Source: Mangrovimicrobium sp033283325 (GTDB lineage Bacteria > Pseudomonadota > Gammaproteobacteria > Pseudomonadales > Halieaceae). From it: a stretch of 64,000 nt of DNA. Below, piece by piece: positions 24,655 through 33,132 of the stretch. The stretch lies in assembly GCA_033283325.1 (NCBI GenBank), contig JAWMQO010000002.1, positions 124,001 to 188,000 on the forward strand, written 5' to 3'. A program made the translations under genes and the position numbers. Position 1 is the stretch's first letter; every line of letters begins with the position of its first letter. The notes below the pieces were generated by a model. That model searched no databases and was not told where the DNA came from. It saw only the letters and a list, made by a program, of their open reading frames with translations.

Positions 24655-25833
24655 GTGAACATAGTAGGTTTGTTCAGCGGGATCGGCGGCCTGGAAATTG
24701 GGTTCAAAGAACACGGGTTTACTCCAGAGTTCCTCTGCGAGCTCTGGGATCCAGCCAGAAGTGTTCTTAGTGCTCATTTTCACGATACGGACTTAAAAGG
24801 AGACATAGCAGAAATTCGCTCGCTGCCCGACAAGGTTGACGTCGTGACTGCTGGGTTTCCCTGTACTGATCTGTCGCAAGCAGGGCGCACAGCCGGCATT
24901 AATGGCAAGGAGTCAGGGCTAGTGAGCCATGTCTTCCGGCTGCTAAAAGGAAGCCAGGTAGAGTGGCTGGTGCTTGAGAATGTGAAGAACATGCTAAGCC
25001 TGGATAAGGGCAAGGCTATGAGCTATCTCACTTCCCAGCTTGAGGCTTTGGGTTTCACATGGGCTTACCGAACAGTAGACAGTCGATTTACTGGTGTACC
25101 CCAGAGGCGCCACAGAGTCATTCTGGTGGCGTCTAGGAAACATGATCCCAGGGGGGTGTTGTTCGCTGACAACGCTGTAGAGCCCTCTGAGCAAAGCTTA
25201 GGAGATAAGGCTTGCGGTTTCTACTGGACGGAGGGTTTGACGGGATTAGGATGGGCACATGAAAGCACCCCTCCGCTCAAAGGTGGTTCTGGAGTAGGCA
25301 TTCCCTCGCCGCCGGGAATTTGGATACCAGGCAATCCGTCAGGATCAAGAATTGTGACTCCGTCCATAGAAGATGCCGAGGCCCTTCAAGGATTTCCGCG
25401 AGGTTGGACCTGGCCCGCGCACACTAACAGGTCAAACGGTCCACGATGGAAGCTCCTGGGCAACGCTGTCACGACCGGAGTTTCACGCTGGTTAGCAAGA
25501 TCCTTGAGCGACCCAAGAGAGCCAGTAGTCGAATGGGTGGAAATGACCGGGCAAGACCGTTGGCCTCGAGCCGCCTGGGGAGCCGCTGGCAAACGGCATG
25601 CGGTTGACGCGTCTCTATGGCCAACTGCCTCTCAATTCACACCTCTTTCTCAGGTAGTCGATATAGATCGCTCAAAAGCGCTGTCATTGAGGGCTACAAA
25701 GGGCTTCCTGTCGCGTGCCCACAGGTCCCGCTTGCGGTTTCACCCAGATTTTTTGGGTGACCTACAAGACCATATTGATTTCTGGGAGAGCGGGCAGTTC
25801 AAGCAAGCCCTGGCGAGCAAGTCGAGTAAATAG
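24655..25833 (+). CDS. DNA (cytosine-5)-methyltransferase
   Basis: Dcm-type enzyme with the canonical motif order. Motif I is VGLFSGIGGLEIGF, IV GFPCTDLSQAG (catalytic Cys), VI VLENVKNML, VIII QRRHRVILVAS, and IX/X are EALQGFPRGW and LLGNAVTTGVSRW. GTG 24655 follows GGAG with a 7-nt spacer and gives MNIVGLFSG; a longer ATG frame from 24583 is less likely. About 110 residues follow motif X. The gene is 9 bp from the next putative nuclease gene and divergent from the MrcB-N/DUF3883 gene. It probably protects host sites from one or both. Confidence 0.93.
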   Translation: MNIVGLFSGIGGLEIGFKEHGFTPEFLCELWDPARSVLSAHFHDTDLKGDIAEIRSLPDKVDVVTAGFPCTDLSQAGRTAGINGKESGLVSHVFRLLKGSQVEWLVLENVKNMLSLDKGKAMSYLTSQLEALGFTWAYRTVDSRFTGVPQRRHRVILVASRKHDPRGVLFADNAVEPSEQSLGDKACGFYWTEGLTGLGWAHESTPPLKGGSGVGIPSPPGIWIPGNPSGSRIVTPSIEDAEALQGFPRGWTWPAHTNRSNGPRWKLLGNAVTTGVSRWLARSLSDPREPVVEWVEMTGQDRWPRAAWGAAGKRHAVDASLWPTASQFTPLSQVVDIDRSKALSLRATKGFLSRAHRSRLRFHPDFLGDLQDHIDFWESGQFKQALASKSSK

Positions 25834-25842
25834 AGATATTCT

Positions 25843-26643
25843 ATGCCAGATGTAGGAACGAGGTGGTCAACATTGACCGCTGAGCCTCTTATCGTTGAGG
25901 CACTTGATCACGCAGGGCAACGCCCCGGTCCCGATGCCTCTCAGAACGAGAAACGGGCCTGGAGCGAGAGATTTGCCAATGGTTGCGCAATCGCTATCTC
26001 CACAGCAATTAGACAAGCAGACCTCCCGGCAATACGAGGCCGAGAGGTCAAACCAGAAAGTCTGGCTGGTGGCACCGAGCCCGTAGCGCCATTAGGCTCT
26101 GATAGCCAGAAACGCATTGATGTTCAGGTAGTTGATTCTGTCTTGGGACTAGAGATCGGTATCTCGCTCAAAGGCCTAAATTTTCAGGACCAGCGAAGCA
26201 AAAATTACGACAAGAACCTTACCGGTCGGCTCTATGAAATGAATGATGAGATGCGCTTAGTGCACGAGAATCTACCGCACTGTTTCATGATCGGTATTTT
26301 TTTCCTACCTGTTGCTGCAACGGGCGACAAGCTCACCGGCAACACTTCCTTCGCTAACACAGTTATTAAACTGAGGGGACGCACAGGCAGGCTAGACCCG
26401 GCACTTGGTGCACACAGCTCAAAGTGTGATTCCGCATATGTGGGGCTGTACTCATTGGGCTCACCAGAGGATAACTTTACTCGCGGCGCTGCCAGGTTCA
26501 CCAACGTATTAACGGACCCGCCTCGCAGAGGGCGGCCAAGAATTGCAGATACGCTCTCCCTTGCGGAGATGGTGGTCGAATTTGTTGGTCAAGCTGCGGG
26601 CGATGTTGCCAGCGGTAGTTGGGGAGAAGCAGAGGAAGATTAA
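25843..26643 (+). CDS. Putative PD-(D/E)XK restriction endonuclease
   Basis: 266-residue protein, not confidently assignable to a named family. KRIDVQVVDSVLGLEIGISLKGLNF has the D-x(n)-E-x-K spacing of a PD-(D/E)XK nuclease core. The later NYDKNLTGRLYEMNDEMRLVHENLPH recalls several type II enzymes. Start ATG is 9 bp after the methyltransferase stop, implying cotranscription. It is the last gene before attR. Inference: cognate restriction enzyme of the methyltransferase. Confidence 0.6.
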   Translation: MPDVGTRWSTLTAEPLIVEALDHAGQRPGPDASQNEKRAWSERFANGCAIAISTAIRQADLPAIRGREVKPESLAGGTEPVAPLGSDSQKRIDVQVVDSVLGLEIGISLKGLNFQDQRSKNYDKNLTGRLYEMNDEMRLVHENLPHCFMIGIFFLPVAATGDKLTGNTSFANTVIKLRGRTGRLDPALGAHSSKCDSAYVGLYSLGSPEDNFTRGAARFTNVLTDPPRRGRPRIADTLSLAEMVVEFVGQAAGDVASGSWGEAEED

Positions 26644-26845
26644 GGCTAGATTTCAATGATGGGGTCGTTTAGCAGCTTCTGCCTAAGGTTCATTTCGCAC
26701 TTTGGGGTCCCCATTACGTGTCGCATCTATGTCGCATTCCCAGGCAACTCATCACAGCTCATCACAGTTCCTGACCACCCTTTCCTGAGGGTAATCATTT
26801 GAAATATATCGGCTTTAGTGTTGCGCGCTGTTGTGAGTTTTGGGT

Positions 26846-26899
26846 AGCAGGCGATTGAAAATCCCCGTGTCGGCAGTTCGATTCTGTCTCCGGGCACCA
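26846..26899 (+). other. attR: partial tRNA-Phe repeat
   Basis: 54-bp copy of the tRNA-Phe 3' part (53/54 identity to 16297-16350) lacking the acceptor 5' strand and D-arm. It marks the right boundary of the element. It cannot fold as a tRNA and is not a second gene. Confidence 0.92.
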
Positions 26900-26913
26900 C
26901 ATTTTATACCTGT

Positions 26914-26943
26914 AAAGCCTCGTATACCTGCGGGGCTTTTTTG
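26914..26943 (+). terminator. Original chromosomal terminator of tRNA-Phe
   Basis: AAGCCTCG / CGGGGCTT hairpin with a T-run, now 15 bp beyond attR. It was presumably the terminator of the tRNA gene before integration. Confidence 0.7.
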
Positions 26944-27020
26944 TTCCTGGCGGAACCCGGTATCGACATGACAAAGCCAGTATTTTTGTTCCCTTTACAA
27001 ACTCGAGAGTGAATAGGAAT

Positions 27021-27050
27021 ACGCCTCGCCGGTCAGCGAGGCGTTTCTGT
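27021..27050 (-). terminator. Hairpin terminator downstream of the FEDP-repeat gene
   Basis: ACGCCTCGC / GCGAGGCGT stem with a six-base loop, just below the end of the minus-strand repeat-protein gene. T-rich flanks are modest on both sides. Apart from this and the tRNA terminator, 26900-27065 holds nothing visible. Confidence 0.55.
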
Positions 27051-27065
27051 ATCTGCGCTGCGGTA

Positions 27066-27803
27066 TCACTCCCGAACGGCACTGAAAGGCAAGAGCGCCG
27101 CTGAATAGCTCACTTCCGTATTCGCATCCAGCGACAGCGGCGCCACGACAAGTAAAAGGTCTGCCGGTCCTTCATAACTGGCGCCGCCCACCCCCCAGAT
27201 CCCATTCAGCAGGTATTCCGGATTCGGGGCGTCGATGCTGCCTGCGCCGATCTTGTACGCAGCTGATGTGTCCGGCTCATAGGCAGTTCCATTGGTGCCC
27301 CAGATCGCCTTGAAGGAAGGTGGCGCCTCGCTGCCGAACAACGGATCCTCGAAACCGAAAATCGGGTCCTCGAAGCCGAAGATCGGATCCTCGAAACCGA
27401 AAATCGGGTCTTCAAAGCCGAAAATCGGATCCTCAAAACCAAACAGCGGGTCCTCGAAGGCCTCCCAGGCGACGTCCAGGGGGCCGGAGCCCACTTCGAT
27501 CAGGCCGCTCTTGCCCGAGTTGACGACGATCGGCTCGGACAGGGCGCCGTAGATAATGCCGCCGCCTTCCATGTCCAGGACGCCGACCACCAGGATCATT
27601 TTCTCGCCGCCAGAAGACGCGGCGACCAGGCGTGTATTCGCCACCATTTTCTTCGCCAGGTCCTGCAGGCTGTCGTAATCGCCCACGATGCCCGGGGCAA
27701 ATGACGCCGCGGCGAAATCCGTCTTCAACTGGGCCTGGGCGGGCAGCGCAGACAGCGCAGCGAGGCCGACGCCGGCCAGTAGCGGGTTGAAATACCTTTT
27801 CAT
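27066..27803 (-). CDS. Secreted protein with six FEDP[IL]FG heptad repeats
   Basis: 245 residues with a clear signal peptide (LLAGVGLAALSALPAQAQ). An N-terminal domain (about 26-112, including MILVVGVLDMEGGGIIYGALSEPIVV) is followed by six contiguous seven-residue repeats FEDP[I/L]FG (residues 116-157). A C-terminal domain then carries two similar blocks (IWGTNGTAYE and IWGVGGASYEG) plus LLLVVAPLSL. I do not recognise the family. It lies 142 bp downstream of the kinase gene in the order sigma factor-kinase-repeat protein, so it may be an output of that signalling unit. Confidence 0.75.
   Translation of the reverse strand: MKRYFNPLLAGVGLAALSALPAQAQLKTDFAAASFAPGIVGDYDSLQDLAKKMVANTRLVAASSGGEKMILVVGVLDMEGGGIIYGALSEPIVVNSGKSGLIEVGSGPLDVAWEAFEDPLFGFEDPIFGFEDPIFGFEDPIFGFEDPIFGFEDPLFGSEAPPSFKAIWGTNGTAYEPDTSAAYKIGAGSIDAPNPEYLLNGIWGVGGASYEGPADLLLVVAPLSLDANTEVSYSAALLPFSAVRE
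27333..27458 (-). repeat. 21-bp coding tandem repeat (6 units)
   Basis: 126 bp encoding the six FEDP[IL]FG units. Alternate units use different synonymous codons (Asp-Pro as GATCC.. versus GG.TCC), so the array also shows a 42-bp higher-order period. That suggests expansion by duplication of a two-unit block. Confidence 0.9.
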
Positions 27804-27945
27804 ATCGCGTGATCTCCATTCATTCGTTTGTCAGTAGGCAGTGGCTCCAGCGAGTCGCTTTCGGGCCATCTACTGGGATAAACACGCCAGCGCGAAAAAA
27901 ACTGACACGCGAAATGAAAAAAAATCGAGTGATTGCCGAAACGGC

Positions 27946-30444
27946 CTATTCCCGCGCCGTCAGGCCATGGCGGAGGAGTAATTCGTTGAAGGGCTGGTCA
28001 TCCATGCCGGCGGACTGGATTGCGGCCACCACCGGCCGCGCTTCCTCGTAGCGGCCGAGCTGAATCCAGGCCAGCGCGAGGGTGTACTGGTAGTACTTGT
28101 TATCCGGTTCGTGGCGCCAGACAGGCTCGATAAGGCCGGCGGCTTCGCGCCACAGGGCCGCGGCCCGCGCACTGTCGCCGATCTTGTCACGCAGGTTGCC
28201 CACGCTGATCAGGTCCACCGCGAGATCGTTGGCGGCGGTGAAACTCGAGGGGTCAGCCGCGGCGATTTGCCGGGATATTTCCAGGCCTTTTTCGTAACGC
28301 GCCAGGGCAGTGGCGTCGTCGCCGCGCCGCTCGGCGGTTTCCCCGCCGGTGGTAAACGAGTAGGCGAACTCACGCTGGTACTCGCGGTTCTGCGGGGCCA
28401 TCGCCTGCAGGCGGCGGCCATTGTCGATAGCCTTCACCAGGGCGGCGTCTGCGGCGTCGAAATCTCCGGTCTGGGTCAGCATATAGGCGTTCTGGTTGAG
28501 CAGGATGCGCTGGTTATCCAGTGCCTCTATAAGGTCCCCCGCGTCTACCGCCCGGGCGGCAATCGCCAGCGCGCGCGCCATGGCCGAAAGGGCTTCCGCC
28601 TCGCTGCCGTAGTCGTAGGCATGCCAGGCCAGGGCCTGCCAGCTGTGGGAGTGGTTGATCAGCCAGCTGTTGCCCGCATTGGCATCCGCCGCGCGTTCGG
28701 CGACTTCCAGTGCGCCGCGCAGCTCTTCTTCGGCCAGGCCTGGCTGGTCGTATTCCATGTAGTGCCAGCCGAGTTGCAATTGCGCTTCCCACAGGGGCTC
28801 GAGGCTTGCATCCGGGTAGCGCTGGACCAGTGCCCGGGCCAGGCTCGCCGCCTCCAGCAGCACCTTCCCGGTCTGTTCACGCTGGCCCTCGGAAGCGAGG
28901 GTCTGGCTCTCCAGAATCAGCAGTTCTGCCTTCTGCAGCAACCAGGCCCGTTCGTGACCTGCGCGGTCCTCCACCCGCTCCAGACTCAGCGCGGCCTTGC
29001 CATAGGCGTCCATCGCCTCGGCGGATTGTTCCAGTGCGTCGAAGACCCTGCCCGCATTGGTGTAGGCAAGGGCGGTCTGCAGAAGCGCAGCGTCGTCGAG
29101 GGTACGCTGGTCCTGCCTGCCCAGGTGTTCGATACTGCGCTCGGCCACCAGTTGCAGGAGATCGATGCGGCCGATGTGGGTAAGGCGCTCGAAGAGGTCA
29201 CCGAGCATGAAATTGAACAGGCGGTCGCCGGCGGTTTTCTCCGCCTGGGTCGCCTGCTGCAGCGCCCCTACATCCGCAGTGTATTTCCAGGTGGCCCAGG
29301 CCGAGCCCGCCAGGGCGAGGAAGGCAATCGACACCGCCAGGGTGTGGCGGCGCACGACCTTGACTGCGACATGCAAGGGGCGATGCCGGCTCACCGCCAG
29401 GGGCAGGTCGTTCAACCAGGCATCGAGGTCGGTACGCAGCGCCGAGACGGAACTGTAGCGGGAAGCCGGTTTCGGGTTCGTGCACCTGGCGATGACATCG
29501 CACAGGTCACGCGGCACGCCGGCGCGACGCAGGCGGTCGCCGAGGCCTGCACCCGCCAGGGCCCCGGCACTCTTTCCGGCACTCTTTCCGGTACTACCCA
29601 CGCCACTCTCCCTGGCAGACTCCTGCGCAACCGCCTCGCCCGTCCCCAGCAGCGCATGTGCCATCAGTACGCCGATGGAATATATATCCGCACGAGCATC
29701 AACCGGCTCACCGGCCAACTGCTCGGGGGCTGCGTATCCGGGTGTGCCGAAAACCGCCCCGGGACGGGCGTCCTCGCGCACGCTGGCGGCCTCTAGTGCG
29801 ATTCCAAAGTCGATCAGTACCGGGTATACCGTACCGTTAATATCGCGCACCATGACATTGGCTGGCTTTATATCCATATGCACCACGCCACGCAGGTGAA
29901 TGAATTGCAGCGCGTCGCAGAGGTCGCGGACTAGGCGCACGATTTCACGGCGGGGGCGTTCCCGCTCCCGGTACCAGTCGTTGAACCGCGGCCCCTCGAC
30001 ATATTCGAGCACCAGCCAGGGACGCTCATTGGCACTGACGCCGCCATCGAGGATCTGCACGATACCCGGGTGGGGTAGATCTGCAAGCAGCTGCATCTCG
30101 CGCAGGAACTGCTCGCGCATCAACCCGCCCCGGTAGCGCCCCGAAAGCAGCTTGATCACCACTATCCTGGAGTACACGCCATCGGCGCGCTCGGCGAGGT
30201 AGACATCTCCCTGCCCGCCGGTGTCGATGCAGCGCAGCACCCGGTAGCGGGAGCCGCCGATCTCCGCGGTAATGACGTCGCCGTCAAAGGCCTGTCCAAG
30301 CAGGTCTGCAGCCGATTCGGAAAGCGACCCCCCGAGCTCCCTGCCCGCGAGACCCAAGCGCCTCAGGCAATCCTCCGGCTCCTGTTCCTCGTCGCTGTCG
30401 AAGGCGGCCTCGATACGCCGCCAGGCTTCGAGCTGGTCGTTCAC
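27946..30444 (-). CDS. Large Ser/Thr protein kinase with TM segment and helical (TPR-like) C-terminal half
   Basis: 832 residues. The N-terminal leader is followed by a Hanks-type kinase domain (about 65-345). The glycine loop is DTGGQGDVYLAE, the ATP Lys is in IVVIKLL, and the catalytic loop HMDIKPANV has Met replacing the usual Arg of HRD. DFG is present, with GTPGYAAPEQL as the activation/APE segment. A TM helix near 368-390 (LAVSIAFLALAGSAWATW) separates it from about 440 residues of helical repeats, probably periplasmic. The start overlaps the sigma-factor stop (ATGA). Such sigma/kinase pairs suggest signalling through phosphorylation of the sigma factor. Confidence 0.9.
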   Translation of the reverse strand: MNDQLEAWRRIEAAFDSDEEQEPEDCLRRLGLAGRELGGSLSESAADLLGQAFDGDVITAEIGGSRYRVLRCIDTGGQGDVYLAERADGVYSRIVVIKLLSGRYRGGLMREQFLREMQLLADLPHPGIVQILDGGVSANERPWLVLEYVEGPRFNDWYRERERPRREIVRLVRDLCDALQFIHLRGVVHMDIKPANVMVRDINGTVYPVLIDFGIALEAASVREDARPGAVFGTPGYAAPEQLAGEPVDARADIYSIGVLMAHALLGTGEAVAQESARESGVGSTGKSAGKSAGALAGAGLGDRLRRAGVPRDLCDVIARCTNPKPASRYSSVSALRTDLDAWLNDLPLAVSRHRPLHVAVKVVRRHTLAVSIAFLALAGSAWATWKYTADVGALQQATQAEKTAGDRLFNFMLGDLFERLTHIGRIDLLQLVAERSIEHLGRQDQRTLDDAALLQTALAYTNAGRVFDALEQSAEAMDAYGKAALSLERVEDRAGHERAWLLQKAELLILESQTLASEGQREQTGKVLLEAASLARALVQRYPDASLEPLWEAQLQLGWHYMEYDQPGLAEEELRGALEVAERAADANAGNSWLINHSHSWQALAWHAYDYGSEAEALSAMARALAIAARAVDAGDLIEALDNQRILLNQNAYMLTQTGDFDAADAALVKAIDNGRRLQAMAPQNREYQREFAYSFTTGGETAERRGDDATALARYEKGLEISRQIAAADPSSFTAANDLAVDLISVGNLRDKIGDSARAAALWREAAGLIEPVWRHEPDNKYYQYTLALAWIQLGRYEEARPVVAAIQSAGMDDQPFNELLLRHGLTARE

Positions 30445-30986
30445 GCGCCGAGGGCCGCGGACAGCATTGCGCGGGCCTTTTTCCAGTCGCGCAAGGCCGT
30501 GCGCTCGCTGATTTCCAGCACGCTGGCGATCTCCTCCATTTTCATGTCGCCGAAGAAATGATAGGTGAATACCTTTTCCAGCCGCGGGGAGTAGTCCTGC
30601 AGGGCCAGCAGCTGGCGTTCGAGATCTACCAGCAATTCCGACTGTTCATGAACTGGCAGGCGCTGCACCTCCCGGTCAACGTCCACCCAGGTTACCAGGC
30701 GGTTGCGACGTGCCAGGTTGTAGAGAATGTGGCGCATGGCGATCGCGCAATAGGCGTAGAAATGATTCCGGTCGTTGAAAGTCCGGGGATGGTCGCGGTA
30801 TTTCAGCCAGGCTTCGTTGACCAGCACCGTCGTGTCGACGCCGTGCCGGCTTACCCGGAAGCGCTGCCCGTGGGCGATCTGCCGAAGCTGGTCGTATACC
30901 TCGGCCATGTCTTTTTCCTGCTCCGGTGTGAGCCCATCGGGATAGGAATTGAGCAGTTCGGTGATACGACTTTCAGGTCGGTCCAT
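30441..30986 (-). CDS. ECF-type RNA polymerase sigma factor
   Basis: Sigma-70 family protein of the ECF class often paired with Ser/Thr kinases (PF07638-like). Region 2 is visible as LVNEAWLKY...NHFYAYCAIAMRHILYNLARR. Region 4 HTH is KMEEIASVLEISERTALRDWKKARAML. ATG 30986 (MDRPESR) gives 181 residues; an in-frame GTG at 31013 would add nine. No anti-sigma factor is adjacent; the coupled kinase gene is the likely regulator. The 185-bp gap to the divergent PPTase gene is non-coding. Confidence 0.88.
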   Translation of the reverse strand: MDRPESRITELLNSYPDGLTPEQEKDMAEVYDQLRQIAHGQRFRVSRHGVDTTVLVNEAWLKYRDHPRTFNDRNHFYAYCAIAMRHILYNLARRNRLVTWVDVDREVQRLPVHEQSELLVDLERQLLALQDYSPRLEKVFTYHFFGDMKMEEIASVLEISERTALRDWKKARAMLSAALGA

Positions 30987-31198
30987 AGGGCGCCCCAGGA
31001 TATAACGCCCCACAGAGCGCGGTAACTGTCACCAGAAAAAATACGACATGCTGGCGCAAAATCAAATTCCGCGCCTTGTTCGTCCACCGGGTTTCATCTT
31101 GCGGCGCGGCACCCGCGCGCTATCTGGCGGGACGGAAGCGCTCACCCGCTGTAGTATAGGCAACTGGGCCGAAGGCCCGACAGAGCACGAAAACCAGG

Positions 31199-32023
31199 AT
31201 GGAAATGCACGCAGGCCTCGAAAATACGCTGGAGATCCAGCCCGGCGAAATCCACCTGTGGATGACCCGCCCGGCCGCCATCGCCGACCCCGAACTGCTG
31301 GCGCGCTACTACCCGCTGATGTCCGCGGAGGAGAGCCAGAAACAGCAACGCTACCGCTTCGAGAGCCACCGCCACGACGCCCTGGTCACGCGCGCCTTCG
31401 TGCGCGACCTGCTGTCTGCCTACGCCCCTGTGGCGCCGCAGAAATGGCGCTTTGCAAGCGGCGTCAACGGCAAGCCCGAAATCATCGACCCTCCCCTTCC
31501 GCTGCGCTTCAACCTCAGTCACACCCGGGACATGATTATCTGCGTGGTAACGCTTGACGAGGATATCGGCTGCGACGTCGAACAGCTGTACCGGCGCAAT
31601 AACCTGCCGGCAATTGCCCGCACACACTTTTCCAGGGAGGAACAGGACGAACTGTTCAGCTTGCCCACGGAACAGCAGCGCAGCCGCTTCTTCGATTACT
31701 GGACCCTCAAGGAGTCCTGGATCAAGGCCTGCGGTGCGGGCGTGTTCAGGGTAGCCCTCGGCGACTTCAGCTTCCGCCTGCCCGCAGTGGGAAATGGCAG
31801 GCTCAACGGCGCGATCAGCCTCAGCTTTGCTCCGGGCATTGAAGAAGACCCCAGACGGTGGCACAGCTGGCTGCTCAGCCCCGGGGAGCAGCACCGGATA
31901 GCGATATCGGTGAAATGCGATGAGGCGAACAGCGCCGACCGGGGAGCGCTGGGGGGGAATTACCGCTTCCGCTTTTTCGAGACCATCCCGCTGAAGACGG
32001 TCGAAGAGCGCTTCTGGGGCTGA
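31199..32023 (+). CDS. 4'-phosphopantetheinyl transferase, Sfp type
   Basis: Transfers phosphopantetheine from CoA to carrier-protein serines. 274 residues, the two-lobed Sfp length. Conserved motifs are FNLSHT, the Mg-binding IGCDVE, and FFDYWTLKESWIKACG. No NRPS or PKS gene is in the window, so it may serve fatty-acid, PUFA or lysine-pathway carrier proteins. ATG 31199 is taken. It lies 80 bp before a sulfotransferase gene. Confidence 0.92.
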   Translation: MEMHAGLENTLEIQPGEIHLWMTRPAAIADPELLARYYPLMSAEESQKQQRYRFESHRHDALVTRAFVRDLLSAYAPVAPQKWRFASGVNGKPEIIDPPLPLRFNLSHTRDMIICVVTLDEDIGCDVEQLYRRNNLPAIARTHFSREEQDELFSLPTEQQRSRFFDYWTLKESWIKACGAGVFRVALGDFSFRLPAVGNGRLNGAISLSFAPGIEEDPRRWHSWLLSPGEQHRIAISVKCDEANSADRGALGGNYRFRFFETIPLKTVEERFWG

Positions 32024-32103
32024 ATCCGCGACCTTTGGCATGAATTAGGGCCCACACATCCCCGGGGTTATAATGCCTCGCAAAATCATTCCAACGTCCA
32101 GCG

Positions 32104-33132
32104 ATGCACCCTGCCCCACCTTTCAAACGCCTCTACCTGCACATCGGCCTGAGCAAAACCGGCACCACGTCGATCCAGCGCGACATACTGGAAAACGCGC
32201 CGCTGCTGGAAGAACGTTTCGATATTCACTACCCGCGCGAATTCCCCGAATCGCCCCCCTTCAACGGCAATCATTCCCGGGTCCTGCGGGCGCTGTTCTG
32301 TGAGCACCCAGACGCACAACGGCGCCTCCCCACTATCGGCATTCACAGCGATGAAGAGCTGCGGGCCTACCAGCGCGGCTGCCGGGAAAAACTCGAGGAA
32401 GGATTCGCCGGAAGCGGCGCCTCCACGCTGCTGCTTTCAGCGGAGAGCGTCTGTAATTTCAGCGACTGCGACATGGCGGCGCTGGCGCAGTGGACTGCGT
32501 GCCTGGCCGAGAGCGTCCGGGTGATAGCCTGTGTGCGCCACCCGGTGCACGCGCTGTCCAGCGAAATCCAGCAGCGGCTGCGGGTAGGCGCCAGGCTGGA
32601 AAACCTCTATCGCAAGCCGCCCTACAAAAGGCTGCGCGAACTGTTCGGCCGGGTAGAGGCGCAGTTCGGTCGCGAAAACATCACTGCCTATAGCTTCCAC
32701 CGGGCGCTGGAGAACCCCGGCGGCCTCGGCAGCGAGTTCTTTCGCCAGCTTGGCGTCGAAAGCGGCGAGAGTTTCACTTCAAGGCGTACGGAAAATTCCA
32801 GCATCAGCCAGGAAGCCGCCCTGCTGCTGGACGCACTGAACAGGAAAGTGCCCCAGTTCATCGAGGGCCGCGCCAACCCCGAAAGGCGCCGCTACAGCAT
32901 CCAGCCACTACTCTCCGTTCCGGGGCCCAAATACCGCGTTCCGGCGGAAGTCGTGGAGCGCGCAGCGCAGGCGTCACATGATGAAGTGACCTGGATCGCG
33001 GAGACCTACGGACTCGACCTGGAGTTTTCCCAGCGCCCACAGGCCAGCGGCTTCGAAGACGCTTTCAGTGATGCAGCGAAAACTGCGATCGCTCTGCGCC
33101 TGGCCTCCGCTAGCGCATCTCCAGCCCGGTAG
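32104..33132 (+). CDS. Sulfotransferase-like P-loop protein
   Basis: 342 residues. The N-terminal LYLHIGLSKTGTTSIQ is the PAPS-binding phosphosulfate loop, with the 3'-phosphate-binding region in ACVRHPVHALSSEIQQRL. FGRENITAYSFHRAL follows the usual sulfotransferase topology. The acceptor is unknown and no polysaccharide locus adjoins. Its 3' end overlaps the convergent CMD gene by 23 bp. Confidence 0.75.
   Translation: MHPAPPFKRLYLHIGLSKTGTTSIQRDILENAPLLEERFDIHYPREFPESPPFNGNHSRVLRALFCEHPDAQRRLPTIGIHSDEELRAYQRGCREKLEEGFAGSGASTLLLSAESVCNFSDCDMAALAQWTACLAESVRVIACVRHPVHALSSEIQQRLRVGARLENLYRKPPYKRLRELFGRVEAQFGRENITAYSFHRALENPGGLGSEFFRQLGVESGESFTSRRTENSSISQEAALLLDALNRKVPQFIEGRANPERRRYSIQPLLSVPGPKYRVPAEVVERAAQASHDEVTWIAETYGLDLEFSQRPQASGFEDAFSDAAKTAIALRLASASASPAR

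Larger units (their letters stand above)
16351..26899. mobile_element. Integrated defence island in tRNA-Phe (about 10.5 kb)
   Basis: Bounded by the 54-bp direct repeats at 16297-16350 and 26846-26899. It encodes an integrase, a DUF6499-like protein, an excisionase-like protein, an HTH protein, a primase-polymerase/RepA-type ATPase and a terminase-small-subunit-like HTH protein, so it has its own integration and replication genes but no capsid, tail or conjugation genes. Cargo is an antiphage deaminase at the left end and a methyltransferase with two putative nucleases at the right end. Base composition is clearly less GC-rich than the flanks. It resembles a phage satellite or small integrative mobilisable element. 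Confidence 0.9.

Noticed and set aside
26846..26899. Possible second tRNA-Phe
   Set aside because: Only the 3' part is present; acceptor 5' strand and D-arm are missing, so it is attR.
28111..29796. 561-aa plus-strand frame opposite the kinase
   Set aside because: Antisense to a well-defined kinase domain; no family features.
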